The notes beneath the pieces were generated by a model that saw only the letters and a program-made list of their open reading frames with translations, was not told where the DNA came from and did not search any database. A DNA stretch of 64,000 nucleotides, taken from contig NZ_CP067393.1 of NCBI RefSeq assembly GCF_016653615.1, forward strand, positions 1,255,673 through 1,319,672, in the 5' to 3' direction. Source of the DNA: Entomomonas asaccharolytica. GTDB taxonomy: Bacteria; Pseudomonadota; Gammaproteobacteria; Pseudomonadales; Pseudomonadaceae. How positions within the stretch are numbered: the stretch's first letter is position 1; each line of letters begins with the position of its first letter. The position numbers and the translations under genes were made by a program. This document shows positions 52,647-61,933 of the stretch, piece by piece.

Positions 52647-53852
52647 ATGTTAGATTACTATCAAGCATTACAAGAATTATTAGAAAAGCTTTCTCACACT
52701 CCAAAAGTAGTGCAAACGGATTTATTACAAGCAACTAACTTAGTATTAGCAGAAGATATAGCTGTGCAATATAACGCACCTTTATTTGATAATAGTGCAA
52801 TGGATGGTTATGCCGTAGGCGGTGAGCTTGCAGGTTGCGATGAGTGGCAAATTGTTGAGCGAGTTGCAGCGGGTGATAGTGCTGAAAATATTGTTTTAAC
52901 TACAGGCCAAGCGGCAAGAATTTTTACAGGGGCACCAGTTCCTAAAGGAACTACGGCAGTGATTCAACAAGAGAGTACAATTGTTGAAGGCAATGTTCTA
53001 AAGGCTACACAAGCTATTAAGAAAGATCAAAATATTCGCTATTGTGGTGAAGAACTAAGCAAGGGTGGCAAACTATTAACAGCACAACAACGCTTAACAC
53101 CTGCCGCAATTGCTCTATTAGCAAGCCAAGGCTATAACCAAGTTAAAGTCTACAAACCCCTTACTATTTATGTTTTTTCCACAGGTAATGAGCTAATAGA
53201 GCCAAATCAGACATTGTCTACAGGTAAAATCTATGACGCTAACCGTTATTTATTATTAAGTTGGTTACAACAATCTCCCCATCAGATTATTGATGGCGGT
53301 ATTTTGCCTGATAATCAGCAACAAACAGTGTTAGCATTGGCAGAGGCAAGTAAAAAGGCAGATGTTATTATTACTTCTGGTGGTGTATCTGTTGGTGAAG
53401 AAGACCATGTACGGGCGGCTATTCTGCAATTAGGTGAGTTGGTTTTCTGGAAATTAGCAATCAAACCAGGTAAACCATTTGCATGGGGTAATATAAATAA
53501 CAGTAAAGTATTTATGTTACCTGGTAATCCTGTTAGCTCATTAGTGACTTTTCAACAATTGGTTGTACCTGCGTTAAGGGTTATTGCAGGTGAGCCTGCT
53601 AGTAAAGCTATGATTAAGCCGATGATGGCTAAAACTAAGTTTGCAGTGAATAAAGTACAGCCTAGACGAGAATTTTTACGCATTGGCTTAGCCAATGATG
53701 AAGCAGGATTTTGGGCAGAAAGGTTAGAAAATCAAGGTTCAGCTATGTTAGCTACTTGTATTACAGCCAATGCATTAGCAGAAATTCCTGCCAATGCAAC
53801 CGTGAATGAAAATGATTTAATAAAGATCTTTCCTCTTGATTACAAGGTGTAA
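52647..53852 (+). CDS. moeA: molybdopterin molybdenumtransferase MoeA
   Basis: MoeA inserts molybdenum into adenylylated molybdopterin. The 401-residue protein contains FDNSAMDGYAV (residues 48-58), RIFTGAPVPKGTTAVIQQE, the domain III motif TSGGVSVGEEDHV and the loop KPGKPFAWG followed by FMLPGNPVSSLVTFQ. AGAGG lies 7 nt before the ATG. It ends in TAATG overlap with the mog reading frame. Confidence 0.96.
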   Translation: MLDYYQALQELLEKLSHTPKVVQTDLLQATNLVLAEDIAVQYNAPLFDNSAMDGYAVGGELAGCDEWQIVERVAAGDSAENIVLTTGQAARIFTGAPVPKGTTAVIQQESTIVEGNVLKATQAIKKDQNIRYCGEELSKGGKLLTAQQRLTPAAIALLASQGYNQVKVYKPLTIYVFSTGNELIEPNQTLSTGKIYDANRYLLLSWLQQSPHQIIDGGILPDNQQQTVLALAEASKKADVIITSGGVSVGEEDHVRAAILQLGELVFWKLAIKPGKPFAWGNINNSKVFMLPGNPVSSLVTFQQLVVPALRVIAGEPASKAMIKPMMAKTKFAVNKVQPRREFLRIGLANDEAGFWAERLENQGSAMLATCITANALAEIPANATVNENDLIKIFPLDYKV

Positions 53853-53857
53853 TGATT

Positions 53858-54427
53858 ATGCAGCATATAAAAATAGGGTTAGTTTCAGTCAGTGATAGAG
53901 CAAGTACTGGCGTTTATGAAGATAAAGGTTTACCTAGTCTAAGAGAGTGGCTAGATGAGGCTGTACTAAATCCAAAAGAATATATTGAGCGTTTAATTCC
54001 TGATGAACAAGACTTAATTGAAAAAACATTGCTTGAGTTAGTGGATGAGCAGCAATGTTCATTAGTGCTTACTACAGGTGGTACTGGCCCTTATCCACGT
54101 GATGTTACACCCGATGCTACATTAGCGGTGGCGGATAGATTAATGCCTGGTTTTGGTGAGCAAATGCGCCAAGTAAGCTTACATTTTGTGCCTACAGCTA
54201 TTTTATCTAGACAAGTTGGAGTTATTCGTAAAAACAGTTTAATTCTAAATTTACCAGGTAGACCTAATGCGATTAGAGAAACTTTAGGGGGGGTTAAAGA
54301 TGAGCAGGGCAAAACTTTGGTACATGGTGTGTTTGCTGCTGTGCCCCTATGTATTGACGCAATAGGTGGTCCATTTATTGAAACAGATGCTGAGGTTGCA
54401 AAGGCGTTTAGACCTAAGAATAGCTAA
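53858..54427 (+). CDS. mog: molybdopterin adenylyltransferase Mog
   Basis: Mog adenylylates molybdopterin before MoeA-mediated metal insertion. This 189-residue protein has IGLVSVSDRASTGVYEDKG near the N-terminus, the LTTGGTGPYPRDVTPDATLAV active-site stretch split around the GGTGP loop, and FGEQMRQVSLHFVPTAILSR as in E. coli Mog. I choose the ATG at 53858, with AAGGTG 8 nt upstream, rather than the ATG at 53852 that overlaps the moeA stop. It converges on moaA with a 1-nt gap and no terminator. Confidence 0.94.
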   Translation: MQHIKIGLVSVSDRASTGVYEDKGLPSLREWLDEAVLNPKEYIERLIPDEQDLIEKTLLELVDEQQCSLVLTTGGTGPYPRDVTPDATLAVADRLMPGFGEQMRQVSLHFVPTAILSRQVGVIRKNSLILNLPGRPNAIRETLGGVKDEQGKTLVHGVFAAVPLCIDAIGGPFIETDAEVAKAFRPKNS

Positions 54428-54428
54428 T

Positions 54429-55415
54429 TTAGCCACCTGTAGCGGACATGATGCGTATGATTTGAGTAGGATTATCTAAAAAATTATGCGCTTCAGGTTT
54501 TAATCTAACCGCTTGTTTTATGGCAGTTTCCAACTCTTCATCAGTACAGTTATCCCGTAGTAATGGGCGTAACTCGAAACTGTGATTTTGCCCTAAGCAC
54601 ATATAAAGCGTGCCATCTACCGCTAACCTTACTCTATTACAAGTAGCGCAAAAATGTTGTGACATTGGCGTAATCAAGCCGAGAATAAAATCACCATCTG
54701 CTGTTTGCCAATAACGAGCAGGGCCACTACCCATGATTTTAGTAGAAGGTATAAGATCAAATTTAGGTTTTAATTGAGCAATGACTTTCTGTAAATCAAC
54801 ATAGTGTGAATTTTGTCCAGTAACACCCATCGGCATAACTTCAATTAAGCGTAAAATAAACTTATTTTCAATACAAAATTGTATCATTTGCTCAATATCG
54901 CCAATATTTTGATCAGGTAAAGGCACCATATTGATTTTAATTTTATTGAAACCTGCATTCCTAGCAGCAGCTAGGCCATCTAAAACTTTATTAAGACTAT
55001 CACTGCCACTGATTTGCTCAACACAATCACGACGTAGTGAATCTAAACTAACATTTAATCGGTCAACACCTGCTTTATAAAGTGCTTCAGCATGCTTAAC
55101 GAGTTGGGTGCCATTGGTTGTTACAGAGAGATCATTGACCCCCTCAATTTTTGAGAGATTAGTAGCGAGTTCAGCGAAATTTTTTCTAAGTAGAGGTTCT
55201 CCACCCGTGAGACGAAAATGGTGAGTACCTAATTTGGCAAAGGTTTTTACTACACGTTGTATTTCTTCAAAGGTTAACCAGTTTTTAGGCACTTCGAAAT
55301 CTTTAAAGCCTTTAGGAATACAGTAACTACACCGTAAATCACAGCGATCAGTTACAGATACCCTTAAATAACTAATATTTCTGCCAAAATCATCGGTCAA
55401 CATAGCACTAACCAT
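54429..55415 (-). CDS. moaA: GTP 3',8-cyclase MoaA (radical SAM)
   Basis: The 328-residue radical SAM enzyme makes 3',8-cyclo-7,8-dihydroGTP, the first step of molybdopterin synthesis. The N-terminal [4Fe-4S] motif is CDLRCSYC (about residues 25-32), the second cluster is in HFCATCNRVRLAVDG and a later cysteine in LYMCLG. The C-terminus ends SATGG, the conserved Gly-Gly tail required for activity. The ATG four codons later is an alternative start. It is separate from moaC and moaDE. Confidence 0.96.
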   Translation of the reverse strand: MVSAMLTDDFGRNISYLRVSVTDRCDLRCSYCIPKGFKDFEVPKNWLTFEEIQRVVKTFAKLGTHHFRLTGGEPLLRKNFAELATNLSKIEGVNDLSVTTNGTQLVKHAEALYKAGVDRLNVSLDSLRRDCVEQISGSDSLNKVLDGLAAARNAGFNKIKINMVPLPDQNIGDIEQMIQFCIENKFILRLIEVMPMGVTGQNSHYVDLQKVIAQLKPKFDLIPSTKIMGSGPARYWQTADGDFILGLITPMSQHFCATCNRVRLAVDGTLYMCLGQNHSFELRPLLRDNCTDEELETAIKQAVRLKPEAHNFLDNPTQIIRIMSATGG

Positions 55416-55801
55416 ATTATAAAACTTTGTATTAGTATAGTAGTAAATAAGGCGTTAGCCACTCCCCTAGAAGTACGATACAACTAACTATTTAGTATTA
55501 GTGAAGAATTATAAATAAGTAATCAAGTAAGTGGTGGTACAAATATATGCACTCAAGCTATGGCTATTTACTTTTAAAAGATTGCAAATACTATATTAGC
55601 TAATATCAGTAACGTTATTTTTATAATAAAAGGATTTTTTAAGTTTAAATTAAACTAACCATGAGACTATCTAAAAAAGGTAGTGTTTATCTGAGTATAA
55701 ATACTTGGCTTGTTGTAGTAAATCAGTAAACTTAGTATTTTTTAAGCTATGCTGAGTTCAGATAACATAATAATATTATTAGATTAATAGTTGAGTAACC
55801 T
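55416..55801. promoter_or_regulatory. divergent AT-rich intergenic region between moaA and the desaturase cluster
   Basis: I see no coding sequence or RNA gene in these 386 bases. A 15-bp palindrome, AGTTTAA-A-TTAAACT, lies at 55642-55656. It could be an operator, though AT-rich palindromes arise easily by chance here. The region should hold the moaA promoter on the minus strand and the promoter of the 55.8-64 kb cluster on the plus strand; I cannot assign hexamers with confidence. Confidence 0.4.
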
Positions 55802-56731
55802 ATGCGATTTACTCTCAGTTTTAGTTTAGTTGTGGTTAGTTTAGCGATAGCCGCTACTTGTTTATGGGTAGCTAGCCATTTAGCTTGGTATTGGGCATTA
55901 TTGGCTATTTTTCTATTTGCACATATAAATAATATGCCATTCTCTATCATGCATGAAGCTGCGCATGGTATAGCTGCTAATTCTAAATTAGGTAATCGTA
56001 TTATTGGTGTTATGAGTAGTTGGGCTTATCCCACTTCTTTTTTATTACAAAAACAAGCCCATCAAGGCCACCATGAACGCAACAGAACAGATGTAGACCT
56101 TTATGATTATTATTTACCTCACCAGTCTAAATTTAGGCGAAATATAATTTTGTATGGTGGTAATTTGTTAGGTTTATATTATGTTTGTGTGGTATTGAGC
56201 AACATTGTTTATTTGTTTGCTAGTGGTTTTTATAAATCAGCTTTTTTTAAAAAGAAGGTGGGGAATAATTTAGAATGTGGTCACTATATAGCAGATATTT
56301 CTAAACTACCCACTTTACAAGTATGGAGTGAGATAGCGCTTTCTTTTGGCTATCAAGTTTTATTAATTTGGCTATTGGATTTAACCTTCTGGGGTTATGT
56401 GCTTTGTGTATATGCTTTTGCACTACATTGGTCTGTTTTACAATATGCTGATCATGCGTGGAGTAGTCGTGATATTAAAAATGGTGCATGGAATTTAAAA
56501 GTGTTACCTATCTTTCGTTGGCTAGCATTAAATTATCATTACCATTTAGCCCATCACCAACATCCTACAGTACCTTGGTATGATTTACCTAAATATGTGG
56601 ATAAGCAAGAATTACAGCCTAGTTTTTGGCGCGTATACTTTACTCTGTGGAGAAGGGTGCGCCCAGCTCCAGCTATGGGCGCTCCAGCAGATTTAGCTTT
56701 TCTTTTTCCTGAATATAAAGAAACCAAGTAA
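55802..56731 (+). CDS. fatty acid desaturase-like membrane di-iron enzyme
   Basis: The 309-residue protein has the three histidine boxes of the membrane desaturase/hydroxylase family: HEAAH near residue 51, HQGHHERN near residue 85 and HYHLAHHQHP near residue 245. At least four hydrophobic segments surround them. Such enzymes desaturate or hydroxylate acyl chains, sterols or small lipophilic substrates. It is the first gene of an apparent operon with GNAT, GH3 and radical SAM genes, so a pathway-specific substrate is more likely than general membrane lipid. Confidence 0.8.
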   Translation: MRFTLSFSLVVVSLAIAATCLWVASHLAWYWALLAIFLFAHINNMPFSIMHEAAHGIAANSKLGNRIIGVMSSWAYPTSFLLQKQAHQGHHERNRTDVDLYDYYLPHQSKFRRNIILYGGNLLGLYYVCVVLSNIVYLFASGFYKSAFFKKKVGNNLECGHYIADISKLPTLQVWSEIALSFGYQVLLIWLLDLTFWGYVLCVYAFALHWSVLQYADHAWSSRDIKNGAWNLKVLPIFRWLALNYHYHLAHHQHPTVPWYDLPKYVDKQELQPSFWRVYFTLWRRVRPAPAMGAPADLAFLFPEYKETK

Positions 56732-56732
56732 T

Positions 56733-56924
56733 AATCCCACAATTTGGTTTTATCTTAACGCAGGCTCACATACTGCTCATCATTTAAAGCTAGGTTTATA
56801 TTGGAGTTTATTACAAGAGGAACACCAGCAAATTAAACGTAACATACCAGATCGCTATCTTCATCATTCAGCAATGGCCTTTTATTTTCGCTATCTGGCT
56901 AGTAACAAGTATGTGTTAAACTAA
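56733..56924 (+). pseudogene. C-terminal fragment of a second desaturase-like protein
   Basis: Right after the desaturase stop, a different frame reads NPTIWFYLNAGSHTAHHLKL and continues GLYWSLLQEEHQQIKRNIPD to a TAA at 56922-56924, about 63 residues. HTAHH followed by GLYWS is a typical third histidine box and following segment of membrane desaturases. There is no start codon; in this frame a stop lies about 40 nt upstream, within the end of the intact desaturase gene. It is probably a remnant of a second desaturase whose N-terminal part was deleted. Confidence 0.6.
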
Positions 56925-56937
56925 TGAGTAATAAATA

Positions 56938-57666
56938 ATGGTGCTTAAGGATATGACTTATCAGGCTTATTTTCAAACAGTGAACTCTCTTACTGATTAT
57001 AAAAAACAGCAAATGGCCAATATTTACTTTCAATACTATCAAGGTAGCGATTTAGAACGTTTTTATAACGATTTAGAGAGTAAAAATGAAGTCCTTTTTT
57101 TAGAGCACAAGGGGCAAATCGTTGGTTTTACAACCATAGAGTTTTATTCTTTTCAGCAGAAAATGATTGTTTACTCAGGTGATACCATAGTGATGCCTGA
57201 GCATTGGCAGCAACAGTCATTACATGCCGCTTGGATTCAACGGATGGGCAAACTAAAGCAAGAAAATCCAACAACACCTCTTTACTGGTTTTTATTAGTG
57301 AAAGGCTATAGAACTTATAAGTATTTAATTGTATTTGCAAAGAAGTTTTATCCCCATTGGGATGAAACACAACCAACCTTAAAACAATTAGCAGATCAAT
57401 TAGCAATAGCTAAGTTTGCAGATCTTTATAATGTGCAAACAGGTGTTGTGGAATGTCCTAGTGACTATGGCTATTTAAAAGAGGATTTAACAGAAATTGC
57501 AGCCCACGAACAGCAAAAAAAGTCGAGTCAATTTTTTCTCAGTAAAAATCCTAATTATTATCAAGGTCATGAGTTAGTTTGTTTATGTGAGCTTAGTGCT
57601 GATAATTTACAGAGACGTGCCCAAAAACTATTTTTAGATACTAATATTGAGTATCGCAATGAATAA
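56938..57666 (+). CDS. GNAT-like acyltransferase, function unknown
   Basis: The 242-residue protein has a region (about residues 45-110) of the acetyltransferase type, with VLFLEHKGQIVGFTTIEFYSF as a beta-strand pair and a downstream helix, but I cannot see a clean acetyl-CoA pyrophosphate loop. It resembles proteins annotated as GNAT-family in similar clusters. Its end overlaps the start of the GH3 gene (ATGAATAA), so the two are translationally coupled. An amine or acyl-carrier substrate is possible; none is shown by sequence. Confidence 0.6.
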   Translation: MVLKDMTYQAYFQTVNSLTDYKKQQMANIYFQYYQGSDLERFYNDLESKNEVLFLEHKGQIVGFTTIEFYSFQQKMIVYSGDTIVMPEHWQQQSLHAAWIQRMGKLKQENPTTPLYWFLLVKGYRTYKYLIVFAKKFYPHWDETQPTLKQLADQLAIAKFADLYNVQTGVVECPSDYGYLKEDLTEIAAHEQQKKSSQFFLSKNPNYYQGHELVCLCELSADNLQRRAQKLFLDTNIEYRNE

Positions 57667-59176
57667 TCCATGGCAACATTTTACGCAGTATTTAAAGCCA
57701 ACCATTCAGTCTACGGTTATAGCTCAACAGCAATGGTTGGCGGAGTGTTTGGCGTATAATCAGCAGTCTGCTTATGGTCAACATTATCATTTTGCCAGTA
57801 TTCACAATATAGCTGAATATCAAGCACAAGTTCCTGTTACTAATTATGAGCTGTTAAGCCCTTGGATAGAAAAATTATTACAGGGAGAAACTAACCAATT
57901 ATTTAATGGTGAGGTAGTAGCTTTTGAAAAAACGGGAGGGAGTTATAGTGGTGGAAAGTTATTCCCTTATTCAGCTAGGGGACTAAAAGATTTTCGTCAT
58001 GCTTTATTAAATTGGTTAGCGGAGTTAATCGCACAATATAAAATTACGCAAGGTAAAGTATATTGGGCGCTTAGTCCAGCTACTGCACAGCCACAGACTA
58101 CAGCAAATGGAATCGCTATTGGTGGTGGCGATTCGCTTTATTTGGGAAATGAAAATCTAGCCGCATTTATGGCATTATCTGCTGTTCCATTGTCTGTGGG
58201 GCAGGTAAATAGTGTAGAAGATTGGCAATTATTAACACTCTATTATTTATTATGCAGTGATGATTTAGTGATTATTTCCATTTGGAGCCCTAGCTTTCTT
58301 ATTCAATTGCTAAAAGCCATACAACAGCAGCAGAATAAGCTGTTAGATTTATTAAATAATGGTGGTATGGTTGCTGGTCATATCTTAGAAAAAGATGTAG
58401 GCGCTGCTCAGCGTTTACAACAATATTTAAGTCAGCAACAAACACAAATAATATGGCCAAATTTAGCACTAATAAGCTGTTGGGCTGATGCATCCTCAGC
58501 TATGCAAGCCAAAGTATTAGCAGATTATTTTCCTTATCCTGATATACAACCTAAAGGTTTATTATCTACAGAGGCTGTAATTACAGTACCTAATCAAGCC
58601 AATGAAGCTGTGCTTTGCACAGCAAGTAATTTTTATGAGTTTTTAGATAAGCAAGGAAAAATATACTTAGCTCATGAATTAGAAGTACAACAGAGTTATC
58701 AGGTAATAGTTACTACTAATAGCGGACTTTATCGTTATAACACAACTGATATAGTAGCTTGTTTAGGTTATCAACAAAATAGGCCAATACTTAAATTTGT
58801 AGGACGAGCAGGTATAGTATCTGATTTAGTGGGTGAAAAATTAACGGAAAGTTTTGTCAATCAATGCTTAGCTCCCCTTAAAGGATTTGCTATGCTTTGT
58901 ACAAACAAACAGCAATGTAGTTATATTCTGTTAATAGATAAAAATTATTTTGCTGAAAATATACATATACTTATAACTATTGAGCAGGCGTTGTGTAATA
59001 ATCCACAATATGAATATGCTAGAAAGCTGAATCAGCTAGCGCCACTAACATATAAAGTAATTGATGTACCTGAAAAACAGTATTTAACTTGGCAATTAGC
59101 TAAGGGTAAACGATTAGGCGATATTAAGATTCCAGCCTTATTTTTAGGCGACTGGAAAAAAGTATTTCAAGCATAG
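57659..59176 (+). CDS. GH3-family acyl acid amido synthetase
   Basis: This 505-residue protein belongs to the GH3 auxin-responsive promoter family of adenylate-forming enzymes, which activate a carboxylic acid with ATP and couple it to an amine, usually an amino acid. Visible family parts are VPVTNYELLSPWIEKLLQGE near the N-terminus, the ATP-binding FEKTGGSYSGGKLFPYS, the LLSTEAVITVP stretch, YRYNTTDIVACLGY and FVGRAGIVSDLVGEKLTE. I start at ATG 57659; the upstream TTG at 57647 is less likely. The amine and acid partners cannot be read from sequence. Confidence 0.85.
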   Translation: MNNPWQHFTQYLKPTIQSTVIAQQQWLAECLAYNQQSAYGQHYHFASIHNIAEYQAQVPVTNYELLSPWIEKLLQGETNQLFNGEVVAFEKTGGSYSGGKLFPYSARGLKDFRHALLNWLAELIAQYKITQGKVYWALSPATAQPQTTANGIAIGGGDSLYLGNENLAAFMALSAVPLSVGQVNSVEDWQLLTLYYLLCSDDLVIISIWSPSFLIQLLKAIQQQQNKLLDLLNNGGMVAGHILEKDVGAAQRLQQYLSQQQTQIIWPNLALISCWADASSAMQAKVLADYFPYPDIQPKGLLSTEAVITVPNQANEAVLCTASNFYEFLDKQGKIYLAHELEVQQSYQVIVTTNSGLYRYNTTDIVACLGYQQNRPILKFVGRAGIVSDLVGEKLTESFVNQCLAPLKGFAMLCTNKQQCSYILLIDKNYFAENIHILITIEQALCNNPQYEYARKLNQLAPLTYKVIDVPEKQYLTWQLAKGKRLGDIKIPALFLGDWKKVFQA

Positions 59177-59186
59177 GTAATAAACA

Positions 59187-60584
59187 ATGGAAACAAAGTA
59201 TAACAACGATCGCAAAATGAAATTAGTATTAATTTCACCAAAGGGACCGTTATATCGGAAAAGTGGCGGGATTTTTAAAAAATCCTTACGCTATCAGCCA
59301 TTGACATTGACCACCTTAGCAGCCTTAACGCCTAAAGAATTACCTATCGAAATCACTTTGATAGATGAAGGTATTATGGAAATACCTGCCGATTTACAAG
59401 CAGATTTAATTGGTATTACCGCCATCACTGGCACTGCAATAAGAGCTTATGAGCTAGCCGATCAATTTAGGGCAAAAGGAATAAAGGTATTATTAGGTGG
59501 TCCTCATATTACACTAATGCCAGAAGAGGCAGCAGAGCATGCAGATGCTATCTGTATAGGTTATGCAGATCAAACTTGGCCACAATTAATTTATGATTTT
59601 TTTGCGGATAAATTGCAAGCTGTTTATAAACAAGGTGAATGTTTTGATTTAACTGATACAACCTTACCTTTTCCTGAAAGAGAACGATTTGATAGTAAAT
59701 ACTTTCTAACCCAAGCTGTATTTGAAGCAACCCGCTCTTGTGGACATGATTGTGAATTTTGTGTAGCGCCTACTGCATGGGGACGTAAACAGTATCAGCA
59801 TCCTGTTTCATGGGTAGTGGAAGATATTCGCCAATTTGTAGCGAAAACAGGTAAACGAAAACTTATCTTTGTTGATTTAAATTTAGTATCTGATCTTGAA
59901 TATGCCAAAGAGTTATTTACTGCACTTATTCCATTAAAAATTCAATGGTTTGGTCTATCAACTGTATTAATTGCACATAATAATGAGTTGATGGAATTAA
60001 TGGCTAAAAGCGGTTGTAAAGGATTATTGTTAGGTTTGGAAACTGTAACCACAGGCAGCTTAGGCGATGCAGGTAAGAAATTTAACTCTTCTGTAAACTA
60101 TAAAGAATTAATAGCTACATTACATAAGTTGGGTATTTCTATTCAAGGGTGTTTTGTTTTTGGATTAGATCACGATACCTTAGATACCTTTGATGCAACA
60201 GTGGAGCTAGCTATAGATGCAGCAATTGATTTGCCTCGCTTTTCAGTATTAACACCTTTTCCAGGAACACCTTTATATAAAAGGTTAGAACAAGAAAAAC
60301 GTATTTTAACGAAAGACTGGTCACTTTATGATGCACAACATGTGGTGTTTGAGCCAAAGTTAATGACAGTGCAGCAGTTATCAGAAGGCCATGAAAGAGC
60401 ATGGAAGAAAATATACCAATATAAAAATATTTTTAAACGTTTATGGGGTGCACGTAATTTCCAACCTTTAGCATTGACAGCAAACTTTGGTTATAGATTT
60501 TATGCACATAATCTCCATAAGTTTTATACCTGTGATTGGCCTATTGAGCGCAATCCTTCTAAAATAATTTTACAAAGTAAATAA
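59187..60584 (+). CDS. B12-binding-domain radical SAM protein (1)
   Basis: The 465-residue protein has an N-terminal cobalamin-type Rossmann domain (about residues 10-150, ending GGPHITLMPEEAAEHADAI), then a radical SAM barrel with CGHDCEFC binding the [4Fe-4S] cluster. The usual DxHxxG cobalamin-ligand motif is not obvious, as in BchE/HpnP-like proteins. It could methylate or rearrange a lipophilic or small-molecule substrate. AGGT lies 8 nt before the ATG. It is followed 2 nt later by a homologous gene. Confidence 0.87.
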   Translation: METKYNNDRKMKLVLISPKGPLYRKSGGIFKKSLRYQPLTLTTLAALTPKELPIEITLIDEGIMEIPADLQADLIGITAITGTAIRAYELADQFRAKGIKVLLGGPHITLMPEEAAEHADAICIGYADQTWPQLIYDFFADKLQAVYKQGECFDLTDTTLPFPERERFDSKYFLTQAVFEATRSCGHDCEFCVAPTAWGRKQYQHPVSWVVEDIRQFVAKTGKRKLIFVDLNLVSDLEYAKELFTALIPLKIQWFGLSTVLIAHNNELMELMAKSGCKGLLLGLETVTTGSLGDAGKKFNSSVNYKELIATLHKLGISIQGCFVFGLDHDTLDTFDATVELAIDAAIDLPRFSVLTPFPGTPLYKRLEQEKRILTKDWSLYDAQHVVFEPKLMTVQQLSEGHERAWKKIYQYKNIFKRLWGARNFQPLALTANFGYRFYAHNLHKFYTCDWPIERNPSKIILQSK

Positions 60585-60586
60585 CT

Positions 60587-61933
60587 ATGCGGTTAACTTT
60601 TGTACATCCTGCTATTGGTCATCGTTTAGGTGAGTCTTATTTGCGTTCATGGCAAATGGAGCCATTACCCATAGCGGCATTAAAAGGGCTTACTCCTGAT
60701 ACGGTAGAAACACGTTTCTATGATGATCGATTAGAAAAAATTCCCTATGATGAACCGACTGATGCGGTGGTTATTTCAGTAGAAACCTATACTGCTAAAC
60801 GGGCTTATCAAATAGCCAGTGAGTATAGGCGACGCGGTGTACCTGTGGTTATGGGCGGTTTTCACGTGACCCTTATGCCACAAGAAGCTAGCCGTTATGC
60901 TGACGCTATAATGGTGGGGGAAGCGGAAGGCAAATGGTTAGAGTTAATAGATGATTTACAGCATCATACCCTTAAACCTTTCTATCAAGGTATACAAACA
61001 GATCTTAGTGGTGTAAAAGTAGATAGAAGCCTTTTTAAAGGGAAGCGTTATTTACCCATTGGTTTAGTTGAAACAGGGCGAGGCTGTCGTTTTCCTTGTG
61101 AGTTTTGTGCGATTCAAACGTTTTATCAACGCAGTTATCGTAGACGTGATCCTGACCAAGTATTAAAAGAATTAACCAAACAAAAACGTAGCAAAAAAAT
61201 ATTCTTTTTTGTGGATGATAATTTTGCAGGCAATATTCATGAAAGTAGGCTTTGGTTACCAGAGCTAGCTAAATTAAATATTCGTTGGATTACCCAAATG
61301 AGTATTAATGCAGCCCATGATGAAAGTTTTTTAAAAGAGCTAGCGGAATCAGGTTGTAAGGGTGTATTAATAGGTTTTGAGTCGCTTAATGAAGAAAATC
61401 TTAAACTGATGAATAAACGTTTTAATACCATGAAAGGTGGTTTCTCTCAAGCATTAGCTAATTTAAGAAAATATGGTATAGCAGTTTATGGGACTTTTGT
61501 ATTTGGTTATGATCACGATACAGAAGATTCCTTTAGCCAAGCGGTTACTTTTGCTGAGCGAGAGGGTATGTATATTGCTGCTTTTAATCATATGACTCCT
61601 TTTCCAGGCACACCACTTTATAAGCGATTACAACAAGAAAATAGATTACGTTATGAGCATTGGTGGTTAGATGATTACTATCGTTATAATGAAGTACCCT
61701 TTTATCCTACTCAATTAACACCTGAGCAAGTGACTACAGGTTGTGTGAGCGCACGTAGAGATTTTTATAGCTGGCGCTCCATTTTTAAACGTAGTTGGAA
61801 AAATCGTAATGACTTTTTTATGTTTCGTAACTTTTTTCCAATCAATGCATTACATCGCAATGAAATTAGTTCAAGGAATGGTTATCCATTGGGTGATGAA
61901 ACATGGCAAGGTAAGTTATTGGAGATTCAATGA
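60587..61933 (+). CDS. B12-binding-domain radical SAM protein (2)
   Basis: This 448-residue paralogue has the same domain order: N-terminal B12-type domain with SVETYTAKRAYQIASEYRRR and MGGFHVTLMPQEASRYADAI, then the cluster motif CRFPCEFC and a C-terminal segment with AFNHMTPFPGTPLYKRLQQE. The C-terminal region resembles the next, broken, homologue (FYPTQLTPEQ against YIPKLMTPKQ). It starts 2 nt after the preceding gene and overlaps the following GNAT-like gene by 4 nt. Confidence 0.87.
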   Translation: MRLTFVHPAIGHRLGESYLRSWQMEPLPIAALKGLTPDTVETRFYDDRLEKIPYDEPTDAVVISVETYTAKRAYQIASEYRRRGVPVVMGGFHVTLMPQEASRYADAIMVGEAEGKWLELIDDLQHHTLKPFYQGIQTDLSGVKVDRSLFKGKRYLPIGLVETGRGCRFPCEFCAIQTFYQRSYRRRDPDQVLKELTKQKRSKKIFFFVDDNFAGNIHESRLWLPELAKLNIRWITQMSINAAHDESFLKELAESGCKGVLIGFESLNEENLKLMNKRFNTMKGGFSQALANLRKYGIAVYGTFVFGYDHDTEDSFSQAVTFAEREGMYIAAFNHMTPFPGTPLYKRLQQENRLRYEHWWLDDYYRYNEVPFYPTQLTPEQVTTGCVSARRDFYSWRSIFKRSWKNRNDFFMFRNFFPINALHRNEISSRNGYPLGDETWQGKLLEIQ

